Of a stretch of 64,000 bases of DNA, positions 33,768-41,414 are shown one piece after another. This DNA comes from Flavobacterium sp. (GTDB lineage Bacteria > Bacteroidota > Bacteroidia > Flavobacteriales > Flavobacteriaceae): positions 544,567 through 608,566 of the forward strand of contig NZ_JAGIAV010000004.1 in assembly GCF_017744675.1 (NCBI RefSeq). The letters run 5' to 3'. The translations under genes and the position numbers were made by a program. A model generated the notes under the pieces. That model was not told where the DNA came from. It searched no databases and saw only the letters and a program-made list of their open reading frames with translations. Numbering within the stretch: position 1 is the first letter of the stretch; each line of letters starts with the position of its first letter.

Positions 33768-35812
33768 AACTCAAAACTGATTATAAATTTGAATGTTCGT
33801 CCTGGCATCGGATAATTGTAAATCACTTCATACTGCTGGTTAAAAGCATTGTTGACTTCAATGGCACCATTTAATTTGTAATTTTCGAATGCGAAAGATT
33901 TCTGAACTGCCAAATCGTGCGTGTACCAAGGCTGCACTTCATTGACTTTAATATTATTGACATTTCCGTTGTAGCGTTTTCCAACATAAATGAAGCTGTA
34001 ATTGAAGTTCCAAGATTCGTAACCCGCATTTACAATTCCAGATCCGCTATGCCAAGGCGTATACGGAATCTGATCGCCATAAGATGACATTTCTAAGCCT
34101 GATACTTTGGTAAAATCCTGACTTTGAGAATACGTATAAGTCAAGTTTGCGGTTAGATTTACTTTATCGATATGAGTTGCCATATTCAGAACCGTTTCAA
34201 CACCTTTTCCTTTCACCTGACCAATATTAGTCATCATCCAACGGAATAAATTTCCTGTCGGAGCGGCAATTATTTTATCTTTTGTATTGGTGTAATAGGC
34301 ATCTGCTTGAAGAGAAAATCGATCGAAAAAACTTTCTTTTACAGGAAAATTGTACGTAAAACCAACATCATATTGGTTCATATATTCTGGTCTCAAAGTG
34401 CTCGAACCGACCATGGTATAATACAAATCGTTGAAAGTTGGCATTCTGAAAATGCGTTTAGCGAAGGCTCTTAAATTGAAATCGTATTGCTTAAATGGCG
34501 TGTAACCTAAAAATATAGCGGGTGTAAATTCGGTTTTATTGGGTGCTTTGGCATTGTACTTTACCTCTTCGATAACGCGCGTGGCGAGTACATTTCCTAA
34601 AACTTTAAAACCTTCATATCGATAAGAAGAGGCAAGAGAAACCAGTGCAGTATATCGCTGAGGAAAAGAAAATTGCGTCTGAATTCCTCTTCTGGTCGCA
34701 TTTAATTTATTGTATTGAAAATCGGTTGATAATGAAACATCCCAAGTAGATGAAATGCTGTACATATTGACGGCCGAAAAATAAGCTTCCTGCTGAAAAT
34801 AACTGTCGTCAGATTGTGCGCCTTCAGTTACAGTTTCGCCCAAAACATTCGTGGTATCTCTGGCAATGTAATGGGTGTAATCGTAAGCAAACTTTCCTTT
34901 AAGTTGAAATTTATATTTTTCGGAAATGTCTTTTACTAAAGAAGCTTGAGAGAAAAAATTCTTATCGAATTGGCGGAAACCATCTCGAAACTTATTTTCT
35001 ACAATAGCTCCCGGAGCGCCTCTTTCAGAATCGTAATAATAAACTTTGGCATCCCAAGTTCCTTTATTGAGCTGCCCAAAAAGGCCAGATTCAAATCGCA
35101 AAGCTTCAATATCGCTGTTCCATCTCGTGGCTGTAGTGTCGTAAGCAGTGCTTCCGTCTTGATTTTTTCTTTTATAGCGAAATTTATACTGTCCGTTTGA
35201 TTTGATGTACTCAGAACTTACGCTCCAACTAACTTTATCGCTGAGTTTTTGTTCCCATCTAAAAGAAGGATCATGATAATTGATAGACATTGTTTTGTAA
35301 CGAACCAGTAAATTTGTTTTCTTATGGCCCGAAAAAACAGGGCGTTTGGTTCGCAAATAAATGATAGAAGCAGATGCAAAGTCTTTGGCTGATTGAAAAA
35401 TTTCACTTTTCTGGCCATTGTACATCGTCAAAGATTCCATATCGTCAAGCGAATATTTTCCTAAATCGGTTAAGCCATTTTGTGCATTTCCCAACTGGAT
35501 TCCGTCATAAAAAACGCCGACATGATGCGTTCCCATGTTGCGAACATCAACCGTTTTGAGTCCGCCGACTCCGCCGTAATCTTTAATTTGAGTTCCAGCA
35601 AAATAGCGAAGAGCGTCTGCTACATTATGAGTCGCCAAATTTTCGAGCAGAACGCCCGAAAGACTTTGTACCGGAATTACTTCCTGATAAGGTTTTCCTT
35701 TTAAAACGACTTCTTTTAAAACCCGCGAACTATCAGTCACGACTTGGGAATGAAGAAAAAAAGGAATCAATAAAATAAAAGCTAAAAACGTTTTTCTACA
35801 ATTATACATCAC
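33764..35812 (-). CDS. btuB: TonB-dependent cobalamin receptor (BtuB-like)
   Basis: A 682-residue outer membrane transporter. The signal peptide (to about FFLHSQ) is followed by a plug domain (NLATHNVADALRYFAGTQIK, VDVRNMGTHHVGVFYDG) and a 22-strand type barrel ending in TFKFIISFEL. It lacks the extra N-terminal domain of SusC proteins and has BtuB-like length. It is the first gene after a cobalamin riboswitch, the best evidence for the substrate. It would take B12 from the BtuG-like protein using TonB energy. The second Met codon could be the true start. Confidence 0.92.
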   Translation of the reverse strand: MMYNCRKTFLAFILLIPFFLHSQVVTDSSRVLKEVVLKGKPYQEVIPVQSLSGVLLENLATHNVADALRYFAGTQIKDYGGVGGLKTVDVRNMGTHHVGVFYDGIQLGNAQNGLTDLGKYSLDDMESLTMYNGQKSEIFQSAKDFASASIIYLRTKRPVFSGHKKTNLLVRYKTMSINYHDPSFRWEQKLSDKVSWSVSSEYIKSNGQYKFRYKRKNQDGSTAYDTTATRWNSDIEALRFESGLFGQLNKGTWDAKVYYYDSERGAPGAIVENKFRDGFRQFDKNFFSQASLVKDISEKYKFQLKGKFAYDYTHYIARDTTNVLGETVTEGAQSDDSYFQQEAYFSAVNMYSISSTWDVSLSTDFQYNKLNATRRGIQTQFSFPQRYTALVSLASSYRYEGFKVLGNVLATRVIEEVKYNAKAPNKTEFTPAIFLGYTPFKQYDFNLRAFAKRIFRMPTFNDLYYTMVGSSTLRPEYMNQYDVGFTYNFPVKESFFDRFSLQADAYYTNTKDKIIAAPTGNLFRWMMTNIGQVKGKGVETVLNMATHIDKVNLTANLTYTYSQSQDFTKVSGLEMSSYGDQIPYTPWHSGSGIVNAGYESWNFNYSFIYVGKRYNGNVNNIKVNEVQPWYTHDLAVQKSFAFENYKLNGAIEVNNAFNQQYEVIYNYPMPGRTFKFIISFEL

Positions 35813-35934
35813 GATTTAATTAAATAAACTTTGTGTGATGCAGTAATTATACAACAGTAGTAATCCGGCTAAGAAATAGCAGGTTATTATCTTGTCATCA
35901 ACTTCATACCACGAAAGTCTTAAACTATGTGATC

Positions 35935-36105
35935 GTGGCAGGTCTCCTGACTTGTTCCATCTTTAAACGGCCTTCTCATTCGCCGCGGCGAACAATGGCA
36001 TTAGTAATGTTTAAAGACTTATATAGAACTTACAGTAGCGGGTCTGTTCAGGATTTACACCTGATTCCCTTTTAACTGTTTTTTCTGAATTGAAAAAACA
36101 GACCA
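35935..36105 (-). ncRNA. Cobalamin (B12) riboswitch
   Basis: Read on the minus strand, the class motifs appear in the right order: AAAAGGGAATCAGGTG, AATCCTGAACAGACCCGC with TACTGTAAG, then ATGCCATTG, GAGAAGGCC and finally GTCAGGAGACCTGCC. It lies about 120 bp upstream of the BtuB-like start codon on the same strand. It should shut off the operon when adenosyl- or other cobalamin is plentiful. A stable hairpin TTCGCCGCGGCGAA sits in the variable part. Exact ends are estimated. Confidence 0.95.
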
Positions 36106-36168
36106 AAATCAGGCGCAAATATATGACGCAGGTATGGTGTCTGCAAATTAGCGGTCGCTTTTTAATTT

Positions 36169-37074
36169 TTAATCGTGATTTACCATTTGGCGAAAAAGCA
36201 TTAATTCCCCTTTATCATTTCTTTTCCAGACATTTATGCTTTTTCCTTTTACATTTCCGTTATTGGCTCCATCACGCCAATCTACATTATAAAAACCAAA
36301 TTCTACAATTGCTTTTTTGGTAACAATAACTCCAGAAGTCTTAATCGAAATCTGCTCAATCTTTAATGTTCCAGACTTTTCGTGTTCTGTAAAATAAGCT
36401 GTAATGTCTTTTTCTCCCGAAAGAATTGGGGTATAATAGGTTAAGTACATAGCATCGGGCATAAACATTTTGGCATGTTCTGCTCCTAGCCTATTCTGAA
36501 CCAAACTCTTTATAGAACTGTTTCTTCCTATCACTTCTTTTATCAATTTGTCTGATGAAGTGTATTCTTTTGTTGGAGGAACTTCTGCATCATCAATTTC
36601 AGGAATAAATCGATCGTCAAAATAGGCATTGGCTCCCCAAATTTCTGCCGCAATTGTGATTTTATTTTTAGAAGCTTTTTTCCATAAAACCATATATTTT
36701 CCAGCATACGCATAGGGTTTTAAGTCCTTTAAATGAAGGTTTTCGGTAAAATTGCCAATTTCTAAAACATAATCTTCAAAATCTTGCAATTCTAAAATAC
36801 TTTTTTGGTAAGAATTGACTTTTGCTTGCGCTAACCATTTTTCGTAAAATGCTGCGATCATCTTCTTTCCGACCCTTTGCCTACTGTGTTCGGGCATAAG
36901 TACCGTTTGATCTGTATACAACTTTAGCACTGCCTCTTTATTATTTCCGACCAAAGCAGTTGCGAAAGCAGCATTATAATCTTCAATCTGCTTTTTAAGT
37001 TGAGAATCTGTTTTATGCTGTTGCGCCAAAACACTTATTGTCAAAAAAAGAAAAGTCAAAGCAAACTTGATCAT
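36169..37074 (-). CDS. Secreted protein with two SnoaL/DUF4440-like domains
   Basis: A 301-residue protein with a signal peptide ending near ISVLAQ (18). Two NTF2/SnoaL-like domains follow: about 25-150 (IEDYNAAFATALVGNNKEAV, LYTDQTVLMPEHSR) and about 175-300 (INVWKRNDKGELMLFRQMVN at the end). Such domains are small cone-shaped folds used for binding or simple catalysis; no active-site set is evident. It lies upstream of the riboswitch on the same strand, but the riboswitch probably begins a new transcript. Confidence 0.75.
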   Translation of the reverse strand: MIKFALTFLFLTISVLAQQHKTDSQLKKQIEDYNAAFATALVGNNKEAVLKLYTDQTVLMPEHSRQRVGKKMIAAFYEKWLAQAKVNSYQKSILELQDFEDYVLEIGNFTENLHLKDLKPYAYAGKYMVLWKKASKNKITIAAEIWGANAYFDDRFIPEIDDAEVPPTKEYTSSDKLIKEVIGRNSSIKSLVQNRLGAEHAKMFMPDAMYLTYYTPILSGEKDITAYFTEHEKSGTLKIEQISIKTSGVIVTKKAIVEFGFYNVDWRDGANNGNVKGKSINVWKRNDKGELMLFRQMVNHD

Positions 37075-37322
37075 AGCCTATTTATTTTTGATTGAAACAC
37101 AAATATACAACATTGACATTCAGTATTTTAAAAACATTACAACGCATTCAAAAACAACTTTTGCGAAAGCTTATTTTTAGCATAAAAAATCAAAACAGAA
37201 AGTTAATTTTTAGAAAAATAACGTCTTTTAAGACAATAATTAGTGCTATAAAATGTTTATATATAAAAGATTATGATGCATCTAATCTTTATATCAACCT
37301 CTCAAGATTAATATTTATAAAA

Positions 37323-37916
37323 ATGAAAAAAATACTTTTAATAATTGCCTTTATTTCTTTTTCACTGCACGGTTTTGCTCAGGAACTTGATCAAAAATTC
37401 AAACCTATTCCGGCAAAAAATGCACAAAAAAAAGAAGTTATTCCGCCAAAAGAAGAAGCTCCCAAAGAAAATCCGCCTGCACCTATCGAGAAACCCGAAC
37501 CGCCAAAGGTTAATCCAGACGAATTATTTAAAGATCGAAATCTATACAAACCAGACGCTAATGTTGAAGGTATTTTTTATAGAAGAAATCAGTTTTTGGG
37601 TAACATCAATACCACAGCGGCTACTTCGACCATTATGTATCGTGATGCAGCTTTTGTAGACGGCGATAAAGTAAAAGTATATTTAAACGATAAAGTAATT
37701 GAGCCTGAAGTTTTCTTGACTGGCGATTTTAAAAGCGTGAAAATAAACTTGGTGAAAGGAATCAATAAAATTGATATTGAAGCACTAAACGAAGGTTTTG
37801 CTTCTCCAAACACAGCCGAATTTAAAGTTTATGACGATAAAGGCCAAGTTATTTCGTCAAGCGAATGGAATGTTGGTACGGGTTATAAAGCCGTAATTGT
37901 TCTAGTTAAAGAATAA
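37323..37916 (+). CDS. Secreted hypothetical protein with proline-rich linker
   Basis: A 197-residue protein. I chose the ATG at 37323 because a clear signal peptide starts there (KKILLIIAFISFSLHGFAQ); an upstream in-frame TTG at 37092 would add an unlikely basic leader. After the signal a proline/lysine/glutamate-rich linker spans about 25-65. A compact beta-rich domain follows (FLGNINTTAATSTIMYRDAA, VKVYLNDKVIEPEVFLT, KVYDDKGQVISSSEWN). I do not recognise the family; carbohydrate binding or a periplasmic structural role are only guesses. It ends before a strong terminator. Confidence 0.75.
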   Translation: MKKILLIIAFISFSLHGFAQELDQKFKPIPAKNAQKKEVIPPKEEAPKENPPAPIEKPEPPKVNPDELFKDRNLYKPDANVEGIFYRRNQFLGNINTTAATSTIMYRDAAFVDGDKVKVYLNDKVIEPEVFLTGDFKSVKINLVKGINKIDIEALNEGFASPNTAEFKVYDDKGQVISSSEWNVGTGYKAVIVLVKE

Positions 37917-37956
37917 AATTTTCTGACAGAAATCGTTTAAATCATAAAAAAGACTT

Positions 37957-37984
37957 AAAACTGCTGATCTCAGCAGTTTTTTTG
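37957..37984 (+). terminator. Rho-independent terminator
   Basis: AAAACTGCTGA and TCAGCAGTTTT form a perfect stem with a tiny loop and a following T run, 40 bp after the secreted protein's stop codon. Confidence 0.85.
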
Positions 37985-38015
37985 TTGCATATATGTAGTT
38001 GACTACGTAGTTTTG
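37984..38015 (+). promoter_or_regulatory. Promoter with MarR-type operator for the GNAT-marR operon
   Basis: TAGTTTTG at 38008-38015 matches the TAnnTTTG -7 element, with GTTG 20 bp upstream as a partial -33 element. The dyad GTAGTTGACTAC (37995-38006) lies exactly between them, where a bound repressor would block polymerase. The downstream MarR protein is the obvious candidate ligand, giving autorepression. Confidence 0.5.
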
Positions 38016-38040
38016 TACCTATATTTAATTTACAATACAA

Positions 38041-38523
38041 ATGCACATTCAGCCTGTACAAAATAAGTACGAAAATGAAATCGTAGATTTGATTTTAAAC
38101 ATTCAGCAAAAAGAATTTAATGTTCCCGTAACTTTAGAAGATCAACCCGATTTATTGGACATTGAGAATTTTTATTATAAACCGGGCGGTATTTTCCTTG
38201 GCGCTTTTATAGATGAGCAACTAGTGGGAACCATTGCTTTGGTAAAATTTAGTCCTGAAGCGGCGGCCATCAGAAAAATGTTCGTGAAGAAAGAATACAG
38301 AGGAAAAGAATTTCAAATCGCTCAGCAATTATTAGAACAATTAATTGCCTATAGCAAAGAAAAAGGAATTAAAGACTTATATTTAGGGACGGTTACGTTA
38401 TTGCAAGCGGCTTTGCGTTTTTATGAAAAGAATAATTTCATTACGATACCAAAGGAAGCGCTTCCGACTGATTTTCCGTTAATGAGACCGGATAATGTTT
38501 TTTGCCATTTAAAACTAAAGTAA
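38041..38523 (+). CDS. GNAT-family N-acetyltransferase
   Basis: A 160-residue acetyltransferase. The core reads GAFIDEQLVGTIALVKF, then IRKMFVKKEYRGKEFQIAQQ at the acetyl-CoA site, and LRFYEKNNF near the end. The substrate is unknown. The MarR gene starts five bases after its stop codon, so the two are co-transcribed; pairs like this often handle toxic small molecules, which is inference. Confidence 0.87.
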   Translation: MHIQPVQNKYENEIVDLILNIQQKEFNVPVTLEDQPDLLDIENFYYKPGGIFLGAFIDEQLVGTIALVKFSPEAAAIRKMFVKKEYRGKEFQIAQQLLEQLIAYSKEKGIKDLYLGTVTLLQAALRFYEKNNFITIPKEALPTDFPLMRPDNVFCHLKLK

Positions 38524-38528
38524 AAGAA

Positions 38529-39014
38529 ATGAATATAATTGACGAAATTGGAATCTTAGCCCTATCAACTCGCCTGCAGCGTCTGAGCGAACAATTGCGT
38601 AAAGACGGTGCTTTAGTATATAAGTCTTTCGATATTGATTTTGAACCCAAATGGTTTCCTGTAATTTATACGCTACACATCAAAGAAATGCTAAGTGTTG
38701 TAGAAATTGCGAGTGAAATTGGCTATAGCCATCCGTCAACTATAAGTTTATTGAAGGAATTAGAAAAACAAAAAATGATCAGTTCTAAAAAAGACAAATC
38801 AGACGAACGTAAAAGACTGATTGTGCTTACACCAAAAGGAAAGGAACTTGTGGTAAAAATGCAACCGGTTTGGGCCGTAATAAAAAAGACCTTAAACGAA
38901 ATTACCGATAACCAAAATAATCTTTTGAGAGCGATTGAAGAAACAGAGCAAAATTTAACTCGTAAAGGTTTTCTTCAAAGAACTTTAGAACTGAGAACTG
39001 AGACTGAAAACTAA
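38529..39014 (+). CDS. MarR-family transcriptional regulator
   Basis: A 161-residue regulator with the winged helix-turn-helix in the middle (VVEIASEIGYSHPSTISLLKELEKQ, then KDKSDERKRLIVLTPKGKEL as the wing). I chose the ATG at 38529 because it follows the acetyltransferase stop by five bases; the earlier start would be a TTG inside that gene. It converges with the HxlR gene, three bases apart. It probably represses its own operon at 37995-38006. Confidence 0.9.
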   Translation: MNIIDEIGILALSTRLQRLSEQLRKDGALVYKSFDIDFEPKWFPVIYTLHIKEMLSVVEIASEIGYSHPSTISLLKELEKQKMISSKKDKSDERKRLIVLTPKGKELVVKMQPVWAVIKKTLNEITDNQNNLLRAIEETEQNLTRKGFLQRTLELRTETEN

Positions 39015-39017
39015 TAC

Positions 39018-39374
39018 CTATTCTTTGCCCGTAATCTTTTTTCTATGATTGTGTCCCCACTTTGCTAGAGAATCTATTACTTCTTTTAAAGTGTGTCCGT
39101 ATTCTGTTAATTGGTATTCAACTGTTATGGGTTGCGTTTTTAAAACTGTTCGGGTTACTAATTGGTTTTCTTCTAGATTTTTCAGTTCTCTGCTGAGCAT
39201 TTTTCCTGAAATTCCTTCCACTTCTCTTAGTAAATCCGAAAATCTTAAGGTATTAAAACAAAGTGACGCAATGATGGAAATTTTCCATCTTCCGTTTAAA
39301 ATATACATCGCATCATGCACGGCCATAATGTGCTGATTGCATTTTTTAGGATCGTGCTTCAGTTCTTTTATCAT
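39018..39374 (-). CDS. HxlR-family transcriptional regulator
   Basis: A 118-residue winged helix protein. HxlR features are clear: HDAMYILNGRWKISIIASL, FSDLLREVEGISGKMLSRELKNLEENQLVTR cut across two helices, then the wing VEYQLTEYGHTLKEVIDSLAKWG. Some members sense aldehydes or electrophiles through a cysteine; Cys13 precedes the DNA-binding part here. It is divergent from the nitroreductase gene and is the likely regulator of it. Confidence 0.92.
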   Translation of the reverse strand: MIKELKHDPKKCNQHIMAVHDAMYILNGRWKISIIASLCFNTLRFSDLLREVEGISGKMLSRELKNLEENQLVTRTVLKTQPITVEYQLTEYGHTLKEVIDSLAKWGHNHRKKITGKE

Positions 39375-39426
39375 GTCTTATCAGTGGGTTACCTCGATGT
39401 TACAGTTACTTTTGGTAATCGGATGA

Positions 39427-39460
39427 CAAAAATACACTTAAAGTGTTTACATTTGAACAC
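39427..39460. promoter_or_regulatory. Overlapping divergent promoters and HxlR operator candidate
   Basis: The perfect dyad ACACTTAAAGTGT (39434-39446) lies between TACATTTG (39448-39455, plus strand, for the nitroreductase) and TATTTTTG (39434-39427, minus strand, for hxlR). Both are full matches to TAnnTTTG. A second dyad, GTGTT and AACAC with an eight-base gap, covers the plus-strand -7 element. I see no convincing -33 elements. Confidence 0.5.
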
Positions 39461-39479
39461 AATTTTAAAATAAAAGAAA

Positions 39480-40112
39480 ATGGCCTTAATAGATGCATTA
39501 AAGTGGCGTTATGCTACAAAGAAAATGAACGGACAAGCGGTTCCACAAGAAAAAGTAGATTATATACTTGAAGCTGCAAAACTTGCACCTTCTTCTTCTG
39601 GACTACAGCCTTACAAGATTTTTGTTATTACAAACAAAGAATTGAAAGACAAACTTAGAGCGGTAAGTTTTGACCAAAGCCAAGTTACAGATGCTTCTCA
39701 CGTTTTGGTTTGGGCGGCTTGGGATGGCTATAGTCTAGAAAAAATCTCTGCTGTATTTGACAGAACAATTGCCGAAAGAGGAATTCCTGCTGATGCAATG
39801 GATGAGTACAAACAAAGACTTTGGGGAATGTACGAGCCACTTGGACAAGAATGGCACGCTAACCATGCTGCAAAACAAGCGTACATTTCGTTTGGTGTAG
39901 CAATCGCAGCAGCAGCCGAGCAGCAAGTAGACGCAACTCCGATGGAAGGTTTTATTCCTGCTGAAGTAGACCAGCTTTTAGGTTTAAACGAACTTGGATT
40001 AAAAAGTGTTTTAGTATTGCCTTTAGGATATAGAGATGATGCTAATGACTGGTTGGTTAACTTGAAAAAAGTAAGAACTCCGAAAGAAGATTTTATAACA
40101 GAAATCAAGTAA
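39480..40112 (+). CDS. Nitroreductase-family NAD(P)H-dependent oxidoreductase
   Basis: A 210-residue flavin enzyme of the NfsB type. RYATKKMNGQ near the start, LAPSSSGLQPYKIFVI for flavin binding, and VLPLGYRDDANDW near the end are family signatures. It reduces quinones, nitro compounds or similar electrophiles. Divergence from an HxlR gene suggests induction by such compounds. A hairpin follows the stop codon. Confidence 0.92.
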   Translation: MALIDALKWRYATKKMNGQAVPQEKVDYILEAAKLAPSSSGLQPYKIFVITNKELKDKLRAVSFDQSQVTDASHVLVWAAWDGYSLEKISAVFDRTIAERGIPADAMDEYKQRLWGMYEPLGQEWHANHAAKQAYISFGVAIAAAAEQQVDATPMEGFIPAEVDQLLGLNELGLKSVLVLPLGYRDDANDWLVNLKKVRTPKEDFITEIK

Positions 40113-40136
40113 AATATTATTTTTTACTTAATTAAG

Positions 40137-40183
40137 AATGCTTTTGAAATGGCGCAATAACGCTTTTTCAGAAGCATTTTTCG
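40137..40183 (+). terminator. Terminator of the nitroreductase gene
   Basis: AATGCTT and AAGCATT, extended by TGAAA/TTTCA with a bulge, form a hairpin that ends in a T run. It begins 25 bp after the stop codon. Confidence 0.6.
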
Positions 40184-40321
40184 TTTAAATATTTCATTTT
40201 CAAACCCAAAGAGAATTCAGTTAAAAAAATAGAAAAACCCATTTTATAAAGGCAATGTTATTTTTTGACATTTGTCTGAAAAAAGGTACGCAATACGGAT
40301 AATTAAATAATATTGTATCCC

Positions 40322-40329
40322 TAATTTTG
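40322..40329 (+). promoter_or_regulatory. Candidate -7 element for the Roadblock-like gene
   Basis: TAATTTTG matches TAnnTTTG and lies 51 bp before the start codon. No clear -33 element is present at the proper distance. Confidence 0.35.
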
Positions 40330-40380
40330 CTTTTATCCAAAATAATTCAATCTATTTACAACAACTAAAATTCTAAAATT

Positions 40381-40758
40381 ATGTCAGATTTTTTAACGAA
40401 ATTTGGGGAAGACCTAAAAAAGAACGTCCCTGGGTTCATCGCAGTTTCTGTAGCTGAAATTGCAAGCGGTATGTCCTACTATTCTCAATCTGTAGTGGCA
40501 GATTTTGATCCAGAATTGGCATCAGCTTATAATCTTGAAGTCGTAAAAGCAAAAAAGAATGCTATTAAAGCTTTAGGGCTACAAGAACAGGTTATTGACA
40601 ATATTATGATTACCTTAAGTTCACAAATTCACATTATTGATGTTTCTGACAATCAGGAATATTTTATTTACCTGGCCGTAGATTCTACAAAAGCCAATTT
40701 AGGTATGACAAAATCTATCCTAAACAAATACAAAAAAGAAATCGCAGCTAAATTATAA
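40381..40758 (+). CDS. Small Roadblock/LC7-like protein
   Basis: A 125-residue cytoplasmic protein. The stretch VPGFIAVSVAEIASGMSYYS, with a following helix and the strand QIHIIDVSDNQEYFIYLAVD, follows the pattern of Roadblock/LC7 domains (as in MglB), which form dimers and serve small GTPases or signalling. There is no GTPase gene next to it. Single transcription unit with its own terminator. The fold call is from pattern only and should be treated as tentative. Confidence 0.6.
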   Translation: MSDFLTKFGEDLKKNVPGFIAVSVAEIASGMSYYSQSVVADFDPELASAYNLEVVKAKKNAIKALGLQEQVIDNIMITLSSQIHIIDVSDNQEYFIYLAVDSTKANLGMTKSILNKYKKEIAAKL

Positions 40759-40778
40759 TCACAATTTTGCCCTGCTAT

Positions 40779-40820
40779 AAAAAGGAATATTCCAAATCTG
40801 GAATATTCCTTTTTATTTTT
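40779..40820 (+). terminator. Strong terminator after the Roadblock-like gene
   Basis: AAAAAGGAATATTCCA and TGGAATATTCCTTTTT form a perfect 16-bp stem around a short loop, followed by more T. It lies 20 bp after the stop codon. Confidence 0.85.
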
Positions 40821-40898
40821 TAGGCATGCTATTCATTTTTGTGTTTCGCATAAAAACAGCTTAAAATCATTTTATTCTTCAAAAACTGAATATATGTC

Positions 40899-41291
40899 GC
40901 TCCGCTGGAGCTTTTTTGATGGTACTATTTTTTTTCTACCAATATTGAGCTCCGATGGAGCTCTTTCTGTTGTTTGCAATCGTCCTAGAGGGACGAAATA
41001 TTGATAAAAAAAATGCTAGCGACATTAAAAGAGCTCCAGCGGAGCTCCATATTTATAGCAGAAAATTAATCAGGCGAATATAAAAAAGCTCCAGAGGAGC
41101 GAAATATCGGTAGAGAAAGCATCATCAAAAGCTCCAGAGGAACAAATTATTGGTAGAAAAAGAATTAGCGTCATCAAAAGCTCCAGAGGAGCTCCATATT
41201 TATAGCAAAAAATTAGTCAGGAGAATATAAAAAAAGCTCCAGAGGAGCGAAATATCGGTAGAGAAAGCATCATCAAAAGCTCCAGAGGAGC
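40899..41291. repeat. Array of nine GCTCC-AGA-GGAGC palindromes
   Basis: Nine short dyads lie at 40899, 40947, 40981, 41031, 41088, 41131, 41180, 41236 and 41279. Most read GCTCCAGAGGAGC; the first four vary in the loop or stem (GCTCCGCTGGAGC, GAGCTCCGATGGAGCTC, CGTCCTAGAGGGACG, GAGCTCCAGCGGAGCTC), and the one at 41131 is damaged. AT-rich linkers of about 30-45 bp share words such as GAAATATCGGTAGAGAAAGC and CATATTTATAGCA. The part from 41031 to 41178 is repeated with about 148-bp period at 41179-41291. No open frame crosses it. It lies just upstream of the zinc-ribbon gene. Confidence 0.85.
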
Positions 41292-41414
41292 AAAATAGCA
41301 CCAACCATCGCCCGAGGTTTGAGCCGTGAATAAAAAATCAAATTTTTCACCTCACCATATTCTCTTTTCTTTAAAATATTCTATATTTCCAAAAACAAAT
41401 TTAGCATTGCATTA

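Noticed and set aside
33764..35812. SusC-type polysaccharide receptor
   Set aside because: It lacks the N-terminal extension typical of SusC, has no SusD partner, and is led by a cobalamin riboswitch.
37092..37322. N-terminal extension of the secreted protein at 37323
   Set aside because: It would start at TTG, add 77 basic residues before a clear signal peptide, and has no similarity to any export signal.
40899..41291. CRISPR-like array of regularly spaced short palindromes
   Set aside because: The repeats are only 13-17 bp, vary in sequence and orientation symmetry, the linkers are repeated rather than unique, and no cas genes are near.
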